Source: Ga0077527 sp964486865 (GTDB lineage Bacteria > Pseudomonadota > Gammaproteobacteria > Burkholderiales > SG8-41). From it: DNA of 64,000 nucleotides. Positions 17,655 to 25,116 of this stretch are shown piece after piece. The stretch spans positions 1 through 64,000 of the forward strand of contig CAZAOZ010000012.1 in assembly GCA_964486865.1 (NCBI GenBank). Reading direction: 5' to 3'. The notes beneath the pieces are model-generated. The model was not told the DNA's origin. It made no database searches and was given only the letters and a program-made list of their open reading frames with translations. Both the position numbers and the translations under genes were made by a program. Position 1 is the stretch's first letter. Each line of letters starts with the position of its first letter.

Positions 17655-18401
17655 TTACGACTGAATCTTCCTGAAGTATGCCTTGTTGGCGATCTCGACC
17701 ACGCTCATGCCGGCGGCGACGTCGCGGTTGCGCTCCTCCTCGCCTGCCGACAGCGCCTGCGCGCGCGCCAGCACCTCATGAATGCGTGCCCGCGGGATGA
17801 AGCACACGCCGTTGTCGTCGGCCACCACCAGGTCGCCGGCATTGACCGGCACGCTGCAGATCTGCACCGGGCCGTTGATTGCGACGGTCTCGACGCGCCA
17901 CTTGCCGGTGATCAGGCTCACGCCGCGCGCCCAGATCGGATAGCCGATACCGCGCGCGGTGGCGATGTCGCGCGTCGCGCCATCGACGATCGCCCCCGCT
18001 TCGCCCTGGCGCTTGCCCACGTTCGCCGAATTGCCGCCCAGGCTGGAGATGCCCGCCACGCCTTCGATCACCAGCACATCGCCAAGTCGGGCGAGATTGT
18101 GTGCCTCGATGTCGGCCTGCTTCGACTGGCGCGCCATCGCGCCCAGCGTCGGTGGTACCGACTGCATGATGTTGCGCACCGTCATCACCGGGCCGACCAT
18201 GCGCGCGCCGGGCAGCATCGGCCGCAGCGTCGCCGCCGGAATCGCGCCGTGGATACCCAGTTCGTCCATCGCATCGGATACCGTGCCGGCGAGGTCGGTC
18301 AGCGCCAGAAAAGCATCAATGACGTCCTGACCGGGACGCGGAATGTCGCGCATCACGATGCGCGCGGGATCAATCTTGCCGGTGAGTTTAGGTTCGGCCA
18401 T
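17655..18401 (-). CDS. RraA-family aldolase-like protein
   Basis: The ATG at 18401 gives 248 residues. Family features are VSDAMDELGIHGAI, MVGPVMTV, GDVLVIEG, GAIVDGATRDIATARGIGYPIWARG and VNAGDLVVADDNGVCFIP. The GAIVDGATRD block is the conserved Arg/Asp site of RraA-like 4-hydroxy-4-methyl-2-oxoglutarate/oxaloacetate aldolases and decarboxylases. A catabolic retro-aldol role fits its place between a Bug receptor and a semialdehyde dehydrogenase; regulation of RNase E is less likely here. Confidence 0.9.
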   Translation of the reverse strand: MAEPKLTGKIDPARIVMRDIPRPGQDVIDAFLALTDLAGTVSDAMDELGIHGAIPAATLRPMLPGARMVGPVMTVRNIMQSVPPTLGAMARQSKQADIEAHNLARLGDVLVIEGVAGISSLGGNSANVGKRQGEAGAIVDGATRDIATARGIGYPIWARGVSLITGKWRVETVAINGPVQICSVPVNAGDLVVADDNGVCFIPRARIHEVLARAQALSAGEEERNRDVAAGMSVVEIANKAYFRKIQS

Positions 18402-18414
18402 GACAAAAGTTCCT

Positions 18415-19380
18415 TTACTCGGCCTTGGCGCCGGACGCCTTGACGACCTTGGCCCATTTCTGGATTTCGTCGCGAACGATACGGCCGAACTCATCCGCAG
18501 TGGTCGGCATGACGTCCGCCCCCAGCCCCGCCAGCCGCTTGTTGACTTCGGGCATCCTGAGTACCGCGACGATGTCGGCATTCAGCCGCGAAATGACTGC
18601 GGCAGGCGTGCGCGCCGGCGCGAAGAATCCGTACCAGGAAGTTACGTCGTAGCCGGGCACCCCGGACTCGGCGACCGTCGGCAAGTCGGAAAGATGCACG
18701 GAACGCTTCAAACCGGTCTGCGCGATGGCCCGCAAACGGCCCGCCTGCACCATCGGCAAGGCCGGCGGCAGCCCCAAAGAAGCCAACTCGATATGCCCCG
18801 CCATCACATCAGTCACCACGGGACCGGCGCCCTTGTAGGGCACGTGCACAATCCTGAGATTATTGCTGACGTTGAGCAGCTCGATCGCCAGATGATTCGG
18901 CGATCCGGTATTTGCGCCGAAATTGAGCTTCCCGGGCCTGGCCTTGGCCAGGGAGATCAGGTCCCTCATCGATTTCACCGGCAGCGACGGATGAACCACG
19001 ATGACGCTGGGCGCCGTGATGCCCTGCGTGATCGCGACGAGATCCCTTGCCATGTCGTACTGCAGATTCTTGTACAAGCTCATGCCGATGGCCTGCGGTA
19101 TGCCCGCCGACAGCAGCGTGTATCCATCAGCCGGCGACTTGGCGACGAACTCCGAGCCGATATGGCCGCCCCCGCCGGTGCGGTTTTCGACCAGCACGGG
19201 TTTGCCCAGCCTGCCTGCCAGATCGTTGCTGACCATGCGCGCAAGGATGTCGGCGGTGCCGCCGGTCGCCAGCGGCACGACGATTTTCACGGGGCGGTTC
19301 GGATAATCCTGCGCCACGGCGCATGTGGCGCCGGCCATTCCCAACGCAGCCACGACGACTGCCGTCCATTGCTTGACCAT
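18415..19380 (-). CDS. Bug/TctC-family periplasmic receptor
   Basis: GGAGAAG lies 3 nt before the ATG at 19380, which is preferred to an ATG at 19398. The 321 residues start with a signal peptide ending in ATCAVAQ. Hallmarks are YPNRPVKIVVPLATGGTAD, VLVENRTGGGGHIGSEFVA, SPADGYTLL, VVHPSLPVKSMRDLISLAK and LPTVAESGVPGYDVTSWYG. It is followed after 13 bp by the RraA-like gene and preceded by the amidohydrolase, so receptor and enzymes likely form one operon. Confidence 0.95.
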   Translation of the reverse strand: MVKQWTAVVVAALGMAGATCAVAQDYPNRPVKIVVPLATGGTADILARMVSNDLAGRLGKPVLVENRTGGGGHIGSEFVAKSPADGYTLLSAGIPQAIGMSLYKNLQYDMARDLVAITQGITAPSVIVVHPSLPVKSMRDLISLAKARPGKLNFGANTGSPNHLAIELLNVSNNLRIVHVPYKGAGPVVTDVMAGHIELASLGLPPALPMVQAGRLRAIAQTGLKRSVHLSDLPTVAESGVPGYDVTSWYGFFAPARTPAAVISRLNADIVAVLRMPEVNKRLAGLGADVMPTTADEFGRIVRDEIQKWAKVVKASGAKAE

Positions 19381-19428
19381 GTTCTTCTCCGGAATCATCA
19401 GGTTTGAGGTGACAAGGTTGCGACCGAA

Positions 19429-20340
19429 TCAGAAATCGTAGAGCCGTCGGGGATTGTCCGCGAGGATATTCTTCTGGACCGTCGCATCCTCGGTCCACAG
19501 TGACAGGATATCCAGCAAATCGCCGTCATTCGGCATCACGAAATTCGCCGGCATGTGGCCGGGCACTGCGGGATGCGGCCAGTCGCTGCCCCACACCAGT
19601 CGGTCGGGTGCTGCGGCGATCAGCGCTTGCGCAAACGGCGTCACGTCGGCATAGGGATAAGGCAGTTCCGACAACCGGTACGGCGCCGACAGCTTGGCCC
19701 AGAATTTACCTTCCCGCATCAACGCGAGCAGCGCCTGGAAGCCGGGATTGTCCACGCCGGCGGCCGCCGGCACATGACCCATGTGGTCGAACACCACATC
19801 CACCGGCAGCTTGCGCAAACGCGGCGCGATCCCGTCGAGATTGCGCGCATCGGCATGCAGCTGCACATGCCACTTGAGCCCGGCGATGCGCGCGGCAATG
19901 GCTTCGAGGTCGTCGAGCATCAATCCGCTTTTTGCGAACAGGTTCACGCGCACGCCGCGGAAGCCCGCCTTGTGCAGGCGCTCCAGTTCCTTTTCCGGCA
20001 CGTCGGTGGGCACCACCGCCACGCCGCGCCATGCGCCTTTCATTTCGTTCAACGTGTCGAGCTGGCGTTCGTTGTCCATGCCATACACGCTGGGCGTTAC
20101 CAGCACGGCGCGTTCGATGCCCAGCAGCGCCAGCAGCGCGCGATACTGCGCCAGCGTCACGTCCGGCGGCGTAAACAGGCGCTTGGGCGAAAAAGGATAT
20201 TTGTCCACCGGGCCGAAGATGTGCGCGTGGCAATCGATGGACCCGGGCGGCGCCTTCAGCCTGGGCTTGCGCGGCGACAGGTCGGGGCCGTCGCAGACCG
20301 GGATGCCGTCGCTGTCGCACTTTTGTGAACCACCGCTCAT
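19429..20340 (-). CDS. Amidohydrolase, 2-pyrone-4,6-dicarboxylate lactonase-like
   Basis: The ATG at 20340 follows GGAGGAAG and gives 303 residues. Metal-dependent hydrolase features are SIDCHAHIFGP (HxH), VQLHADARN, VVFDHMGHVPA and RLVWGSDWPHPA. This is the arrangement of the PDC-lactonase group acting on lactones of aromatic breakdown. It begins the minus-strand group amidohydrolase, Bug, RraA, semialdehyde dehydrogenase, which reads as a ring-cleavage-product pathway with its own receptor (inference). Confidence 0.9.
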   Translation of the reverse strand: MSGGSQKCDSDGIPVCDGPDLSPRKPRLKAPPGSIDCHAHIFGPVDKYPFSPKRLFTPPDVTLAQYRALLALLGIERAVLVTPSVYGMDNERQLDTLNEMKGAWRGVAVVPTDVPEKELERLHKAGFRGVRVNLFAKSGLMLDDLEAIAARIAGLKWHVQLHADARNLDGIAPRLRKLPVDVVFDHMGHVPAAAGVDNPGFQALLALMREGKFWAKLSAPYRLSELPYPYADVTPFAQALIAAAPDRLVWGSDWPHPAVPGHMPANFVMPNDGDLLDILSLWTEDATVQKNILADNPRRLYDF

Positions 20341-20522
20341 TTCTTCTTCCTCCGGTTGCGTTTGCATGCTGAACGCTGGATTGTAAAGAAAAGCGCGGCC
20401 CCTCCCTGTCCAAAGTCCACAAAATGCGCGACGCCAGACTGACGGGGCACACCGAAACCCCCGGCCCGATCGCACGGCCACCGGGACCACAACAGCGGTC
20501 GGGCGCACGTTCCTGTTCTAGC

Positions 20523-20575
20523 GCCTGTTAACAGTCATTTCGTGAGATGAAGTAATTGTTTAATTGTTAACAGGC
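20523..20575. repeat. 11-bp perfect inverted repeat after the UGSC gene
   Basis: GCCTGTTAACA and TGTTAACAGGC are separated by 31 AT-rich bases, ending 1 nt from the UGSC stop codon. There is no T-run, so it is not a classical terminator. A related half-site (GTTAACAGACCCTA on the minus strand, 921-936) occurs just past the end of the other UGSC gene. Confidence 0.55.
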
Positions 20576-20576
20576 C

Positions 20577-21101
20577 CTAGCGCCGGGTCAGCAGCGGCAC
20601 GATCGCATCGACGGCGATACGCGCCTTCTGCCGCAGCACAGCGTCGTCATTGTTGGCGACCGGATGCGCGATCACCGCGAAGGGATAATCCTTCAGGCCG
20701 TTGACGCCGGCCACCGCTCTTGCGGTGGCGACGAAGCGGTCGGTCATGATCGCGACCGCCGGGATGCCGAGCCGTTCGGCTTCGATGGCGTCGTGCAAAC
20801 TGCACGACGAGCAACTGCCTCAGTCGCCGGTGGCGGCGAGGATGGCGTCCGCGCCGCGCATCTCCATCAGCATCGGCGGCGGCACCGGCCGCGAGGCGTC
20901 GGGCTTGCGCCGGCGAATGCACTCGCGCACGCGGTATTCCTTCTTCAGGATTTCCTCGATGAAGTCGAACAGCCGTTCGGTGCCGATCTTGGCGTTGTCG
21001 ATCATGCCGACCACCGCGCCGTCGAACGAGACGAGCGGCGGCGCCATGCGCAGCGCCTCGCCCTGCGCGGACTGTGTGGGATCAAGGACTCTGAGCATCA
21101 T
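20577..21101 (-). CDS. UGSC-family selenoprotein (TGA-encoded Sec94)
   Basis: The ATG at 21101 (or the second ATG at 21098) follows GGGAGG at about 5 nt. After 93 codons an in-frame TGA at 20822-20820 gives D-U-G-S-C-S-S-C, and the frame then stays open for 80 more codons to TAG (174 residues). The regions before and after match the first domain of the fusion at 991-2721 (GADAILAATGD against GVDAVIVGNAA; LGIPAVAIMTDRF against MGIPTVTLTRTDF). A perfect SECIS-type hairpin follows the TGA. It is the last gene of a four-gene operon, 20 bp after its partner. The biochemical role of the UGSC family is not known. Confidence 0.93.
20789..20809 (-). promoter_or_regulatory. SECIS element of the UGSC gene
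   Basis: A perfect 9-bp stem CGTCGTGCA / TGCACGACG closes a GTT loop that lies 20-22 nt after the TGA. Distance, small apical loop and a G at the first loop position fit bacterial SECIS elements bound by SelB. Confidence 0.85.
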
Positions 21102-21121
21102 GGTTGCCTCCCTGTGTGAAG

Positions 21122-22165
21122 TCACGCGCCGACGGGTATCGTGACCGCCAGCGATTTCTTGCCGTACCACGGCGGCAGTATCGCGCCGAAGCCGCCCGCG
21201 GGTCCGCCGGCGGCGATGACCAGCAGGTCGTCGGGCGAACGCAGCGCGCAGTACACCTTGTCCTCGTCCTTGCGCCCCGCGACTGCCGCCTTGCCGACGC
21301 CGCGCCATTCGCCGCGCTTCACCCGCGCCTTCTCGAACACGTAGTCGCGGATGTCCTGCTTGCTCCAGCCGGCAGCGGCAAAAATCTCGCGGTGCTGCTT
21401 CGGGATGACGACCGCGTAATTGCCCTCCCAGATCGAGTACAGCAGCATGTTGCTGCGCATCGCCGCGGCGTAGGTATCGAGGATTTCCTTCGGGTCATGC
21501 GTCCATTCGTTCATGATCTGCGTCGGCGACTCCACCTGCAGCGCAGTCACCGCCGACACGCCGGCGGGCACGCCGCGCTCGACCGACAGCGGCAGCCACG
21601 GCGAATCCTCCTCGTCTTCCGCCACGCAGAAGGTGAACTTGCCCGGATGCCCCAATGTCGAGCGGTCGAGCTGACCCGGAATGCCGCCCAGCACGTTGAG
21701 CAGGATCAGGCGGATGCTGCGGCCGATGGTGGCATTGGCACGGCAGGCGTTGGCGAGCACGTTGTGCGTCGCGTTCATGCCGATCGCGAGCCGGATGGGT
21801 CCGTTGACGACAATGAAAGGCGCGCTGCCGCCGGTACTCGCCGTACTCCCGTGCAGTGCGTACTCGGGCTGGCACATGGCCCTGACGATGGCAACGACGA
21901 CCGGCAGGCATTCCGGCAGGCAACCGGCCATCACGGCAGCGATCGCGATTTTTTCAGCGGTAATGCTGCGGCGGCGCACCGGCTCGACACCGACGACGTC
22001 GGCGGCATCAAGCTCCGCTGCGGCCAGGAATTCCGCAACCGCATCCTCGGTCGGCGCAACGATGGGCAGGCCATCGGTCCAACCGTTGCGCTGGAACAGC
22101 TCGTTGGCTTCCGCCGCGTCGGCGACTTCGTGAATGGCACTCGAAAATTTCGGTACGGCGCTCAT
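21122..22165 (-). CDS. UGSC-associated partner protein
   Basis: This 347-residue cytoplasmic protein has no signal peptide or membrane segment and belongs to a family with no function I can name. It aligns by eye with the C-terminal part of the fusion protein at 991-2721: NGWTDGLPIVAPTEDAV, ITAEKIAIAAVMAGCLPE, APFIVVNGPIRLAIGMN, IGRSIRLILLNVLGGIPG and LLVIAAGGPAGG. Cysteines occur at CLPECLP and AMCQPEY. It is translated 20 bp before the UGSC gene and 33 bp after CinA. Its fusion to UGSC in the other locus implies that the two proteins work together. Confidence 0.85.
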   Translation of the reverse strand: MSAVPKFSSAIHEVADAAEANELFQRNGWTDGLPIVAPTEDAVAEFLAAAELDAADVVGVEPVRRRSITAEKIAIAAVMAGCLPECLPVVVAIVRAMCQPEYALHGSTASTGGSAPFIVVNGPIRLAIGMNATHNVLANACRANATIGRSIRLILLNVLGGIPGQLDRSTLGHPGKFTFCVAEDEEDSPWLPLSVERGVPAGVSAVTALQVESPTQIMNEWTHDPKEILDTYAAAMRSNMLLYSIWEGNYAVVIPKQHREIFAAAGWSKQDIRDYVFEKARVKRGEWRGVGKAAVAGRKDEDKVYCALRSPDDLLVIAAGGPAGGFGAILPPWYGKKSLAVTIPVGA

Positions 22166-22198
22166 CGATGGATCAGCCCGGTGACGACCTGTCGCAGA

Positions 22199-22696
22199 TT
22201 AGCCCCGAATCGGCGCCGCCGCCACCGTCTCCGCCAGGAAATCCAGCGCCGCCGCGGTGAACGCGTGCATGTTGGCCACGCGATCGCTGCTGCCGGTTTC
22301 CAGCGTGCGCGTGCGTTCGACGGTGCCCGCCACCGCAAAACACGCGTGCCCCGGCGGATAGCCGTAGCGGCTGCCGGTCGGCCCCGCCGCGCCGGTCTCG
22401 GTAAGCGCCCAGTCAGTCGCCACCCGCTCGCGGGTGCGGCGCGCCTTGAGCAGCGCATAGGTTTCGGTGGACGGCGTGATGCCACGCATCTCGTCGTCAC
22501 TGATGCCCAGCATCGCGCGGCGCATTTCATAGGTGTAAACGACGATGCCGCCGCGCACGCACGCCGAAGCGCCGGGCACCGCGAGCAGCGCCGCCGTGAT
22601 CAGCCCGCCCGCCGACGATTCGGCCACCGCGATGGTCTGCTTGCGCGCGATCAGCAGCGCCACGGCGCGCTCGGCGTGGGGCAGCAATTCATTCAT
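22199..22696 (-). CDS. CinA C-terminal-type amidohydrolase
   Basis: GGAG lies 6 nt before the ATG at 22696 (165 residues). The sequence AVAESSAGGLITAALLAVPGAS is the nucleotide-pocket motif of nicotinamide-nucleotide amidohydrolases (PncC/CinA C-terminal domain). GGIVVYTYEMRRAMLGI and ETGAAGPTGSRYGYPPGHACFAV follow. Family members deamidate NMN to NaMN, but the motif spacing here (YTYEMRRAML, TGSRYGYPPG) resembles the divergent stand-alone group. It lies inside the selenoprotein operon, so it may have a dedicated role rather than general NAD salvage. Confidence 0.85.
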   Translation of the reverse strand: MNELLPHAERAVALLIARKQTIAVAESSAGGLITAALLAVPGASACVRGGIVVYTYEMRRAMLGISDDEMRGITPSTETYALLKARRTRERVATDWALTETGAAGPTGSRYGYPPGHACFAVAGTVERTRTLETGSSDRVANMHAFTAAALDFLAETVAAAPIRG

Positions 22697-22721
22697 GGCC
22701 ATCTCCGGTATCGATGTGCGC

Positions 22722-23276
22722 CTAACGCGCGGCGAGAAACGCTTCGAACTCGCCCTGCCGCGTGGACAGGGTTTTCAGCCAGCGCTGTCCGCCGAACGTG
22801 AAGCCGATCCAGTAGCCGAGCTCCACGATTTCCGGCTCAGTGAATTCGCCCTTCAATTCGCCCCAGAGCTGGTCGCCCGCCTGCGTCGGGTCGTACATGA
22901 TCGCGTCAGCGTAACGCAGCGCGATCTTCTCGCGGGTCGTGAATTTTGCGGATTTCTCGTAGTTCATGAGTTCCGCCATCTTGCCGCCGGCATCCTGCGC
23001 AGACCGCGCAGTTCCCTGATTGCTTCAGTAGCCGCATTCGATGGTGAACGCGACATAGGCGCGCGTGAGTTCCTTCAGATCGTGCTCGAGCACCCCGGCG
23101 TTGTTGTCGAAAAGCATTTTCCGGGTCAGCGTGAATGACCGCATCACGCCAGGCTGGTGCGCGCGTATCGCCTGGTTTTCGGGGCCGGGGCGGCCGTCGC
23201 GGCGTGCCTCCTCCAGCCACTGGCGCACCTCGGGGTCGCGGATCGTGTCGGGGTCAACGTAACTGAGCCGGGCCAT
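22722..23276 (-). CDS. AhpD/carboxymuconolactone-decarboxylase-like selenoprotein (CxxU, Sec84)
   Basis: AGGAG lies 8 nt before the ATG at 23276. After 83 codons a TGA at 23027-23025 follows FTIECGY, then the frame stays open for 100 more codons (SNQGTARSAQDAGGK and on) to the stop, giving 184 residues. The TGA sits where AhpD/CMD proteins have the second Cys of the CxxC redox motif, so the site is C81-G-Y-U84. Both flanks match the family (ARLSYVDPDTI at the start; FTTREKIALRYADAIMYDP and FTEPEIVELGYWIGF later). AhpD-like CxxU selenoproteins are known. It opens the operon with CinA, the UGSC partner and UGSC, and probably acts as a thiol/selenol peroxidase or reductase. Confidence 0.93.
22995..23011 (-). 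promoter_or_regulatory. SECIS element of the AhpD-like gene
   Basis: CTGCGC / GCGCAG (6 bp) closes a GGTCT loop located 20-24 nt after the TGA. The loop is the same GGUCU that SelB recognises in the E. coli fdhF SECIS, at nearly the same distance. Confidence 0.9.
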
Positions 23277-23388
23277 GCAGCGGACTCCTTCTGGCAATCA
23301 TGAAATAATTGATGCTACCCTGAACGCAGCCGGCATCGCTGTCAACCCATCCATTGCCCGGCACCTGTCAGACATGAGGAAACCCGCC

Positions 23389-24360
23389 ATGAATATCCGA
23401 ATGCTCGCAGCCCTCGCGGCCGCGGCGCCCCTGATGCTTGCCGCCGCACACGCGGCCGATACCGCGCAGTACCCCACAAAACCCATACGCCTGATCGTGC
23501 CGCAGCAGGCCGGCAGTTCCAACGATACGCTGAGCCGGGTGGTGACCAATTTGCTCGGCGAGGCGCTGGGGCAGCAAATGGTCGTGGACAACCGCGCCGG
23601 CGTGGGCGGAATCATCGGCATGGAAATCGGCGCCGCGGCGGTGCCCGACGGTTACACGCTGGTGTCCATGGCGACCGCGCAGGTCATCTCGCCATACCTG
23701 CAGAAAAAACTCGCTTACGACACGCTCAGGGATTTCGCGCCGATCTCGCTGTACGGCATCACCTACAACGTGTTCATTGCGCACCCGTCGCTGCCGGCAG
23801 CGAACGTGAAGGATTTTGTGGCGCTCGCCAAAGCGAAGCCGGGCACGATCAACATGGCATCGGCGGGCCCGGGCTCGCAAAGCCATCTCGCCGGCGTGAT
23901 GTTCTCGCTGGCCACCGGCATCAACGTGCTGCATGTCCCGTACAAGGGCGCCGGCGCGTCGGTCGGCGCGGTATTCGCCAACGAGTCGCAGTTCGCCGTG
24001 ACGCCGCTCCCGTCCACCGTCGGGCACATCAGGTCCGGACGCCTGAAGGCGCTCGCCCTGAGCTCGAAGAAGCGTTCACCGTCCGCATCCGACATCCCGA
24101 CGTTCATCGAGCAGGGATTCAATTTCGAGTCGAGCGGCTGGAACGGCCTCATCGCGCCCAAAAACACGCCCAAACCCGTCATCGACAAGCTCCTGGCGAC
24201 GCTGCACAAGGTTGCCGCAACGCCCGCGTTCAAGGAACAGATCGCGCGGCAGGGCGCAGAAGTGATCGTCAATACGCCGCAGGAGTTTGCGCAGTTCATC
24301 CGCGCGGAATTCGACAAGTTCGGGCCGGTGGTGAAAGCCGCGAACCTCCAGGCCTACTGA
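23389..24360 (+). CDS. Bug/TctC-family periplasmic receptor
   Basis: GAGGA lies 8 nt before the ATG at 23389 (MNIRMLAALAAAAPLM), giving 323 residues; an in-frame ATG at 23374 is possible. Signal peptide ends in AAHAAD. Hallmarks are YPTKPIRLIVPQQAGSSND, MVVDNRAGVGGIIGMEIGA, VPDGYTLV and IAHPSLPAANVKDFVALAK. It is divergent from the selenoprotein operon with about 112 bp between the starts, a shared regulatory region. Confidence 0.95.
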   Translation: MNIRMLAALAAAAPLMLAAAHAADTAQYPTKPIRLIVPQQAGSSNDTLSRVVTNLLGEALGQQMVVDNRAGVGGIIGMEIGAAAVPDGYTLVSMATAQVISPYLQKKLAYDTLRDFAPISLYGITYNVFIAHPSLPAANVKDFVALAKAKPGTINMASAGPGSQSHLAGVMFSLATGINVLHVPYKGAGASVGAVFANESQFAVTPLPSTVGHIRSGRLKALALSSKKRSPSASDIPTFIEQGFNFESSGWNGLIAPKNTPKPVIDKLLATLHKVAATPAFKEQIARQGAEVIVNTPQEFAQFIRAEFDKFGPVVKAANLQAY

Positions 24361-24422
24361 CCTGCGCCGGGCGCGGCGCAACAAATGCACAAGCGCCGAA
24401 GGTTTATCCGGATTGCCAAATA

Positions 24423-24917
24423 TTATTTGGCGGGAACGGCAGCCACAACATCAATTTCGATCAAAAACTCCGGTTCGGCCAGCCGGCTGATGATCAGCAG
24501 AGTATTGGCAGGCGGGGCTTTCAGGTGCCTGTAGCGGGCCAGCCGCACATCGCGCAGTTCCTTGATATTGGCCGCATCCGTCAGATAGGTGGTCGTCTTG
24601 ACGATGTTTTGCAAGTCCGCACCTACTGCTTTGAGTGCCGTCTCGATGTTGTCATAAACCGCATGCGCCTGGTCCTGGAAATTGTTGCTGTTGACCTTGT
24701 AATTTGCATCCGCGGGGGCCTGCCCCGAAAGATAGATCATGCGCGCGCCCTGAACCTCGACCACCTGAGTCAGCCTCGGCGAGGTCCACAGTCCGGGCGG
24801 ATTGTGGTGACGCATGACAAAAGCGGGAGACCCGGGGGTCGTGTGAGCGGCATTCAGCATCGTCCAGCGACGCAGCAACGGGGTCAGAAAAGCAGGCAGC
24901 CTTGATGTTGCAAACAT
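24423..24917 (-). CDS. RidA/YjgF-family protein
   Basis: GGAG lies 7 nt before the ATG at 24917, giving 164 residues. The Rid core begins near residue 50 (LTQVVEVQGARMIYLSGQAPAD), continues with NIETALKAVGADLQNIVKTT and ends PPANTLLIISRLAEPEFLIEID. The conserved Arg and Glu of active Rid proteins (imine/enamine hydrolysis) correspond to SRLAEPEFLIE. The N-terminal extension of about 40 residues is unusual. It converges on the Bug gene at 23389 and is divergent from the one at 25117. Confidence 0.9.
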   Translation of the reverse strand: MFATSRLPAFLTPLLRRWTMLNAAHTTPGSPAFVMRHHNPPGLWTSPRLTQVVEVQGARMIYLSGQAPADANYKVNSNNFQDQAHAVYDNIETALKAVGADLQNIVKTTTYLTDAANIKELRDVRLARYRHLKAPPANTLLIISRLAEPEFLIEIDVVAAVPAK

Positions 24918-25116
24918 GAGGGTCTCCGATGGCTTCAAAAATGAACGGCGATAGCTGATAAATAGTATCAGCTTTTGTTTTCATTCCTCCCGCGCACGAT
25001 GAATGGCAAGGAATTGCCCCTGAGGAATTAGGGAATGATAAAGCTTGATGCGAAGGCCCGAATTAGGCATATTCGTTCCGTCTGAATCGGTTCCGCGCGA
25101 CAGCCCAGGAGGCCTC

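Noticed and set aside
20820..20822. TGA in the UGSC gene as a simple nonsense mutation
   Set aside because: Three unlinked reading frames have TGA exactly at a redox-motif position, with similarity on both sides and SECIS-type hairpins; decay would not give this pattern.
21104..22801. Plus-strand open frame of 565 residues
   Set aside because: Antisense of the UGSC partner and CinA genes; composition typical of GC-rich shadow frames.
23221..23389. Consensus promoter between the selenoprotein operon and the divergent Bug gene
   Set aside because: A TTGACA is present on the minus strand, but no acceptable -10 box at 16-18 nt could be shown.
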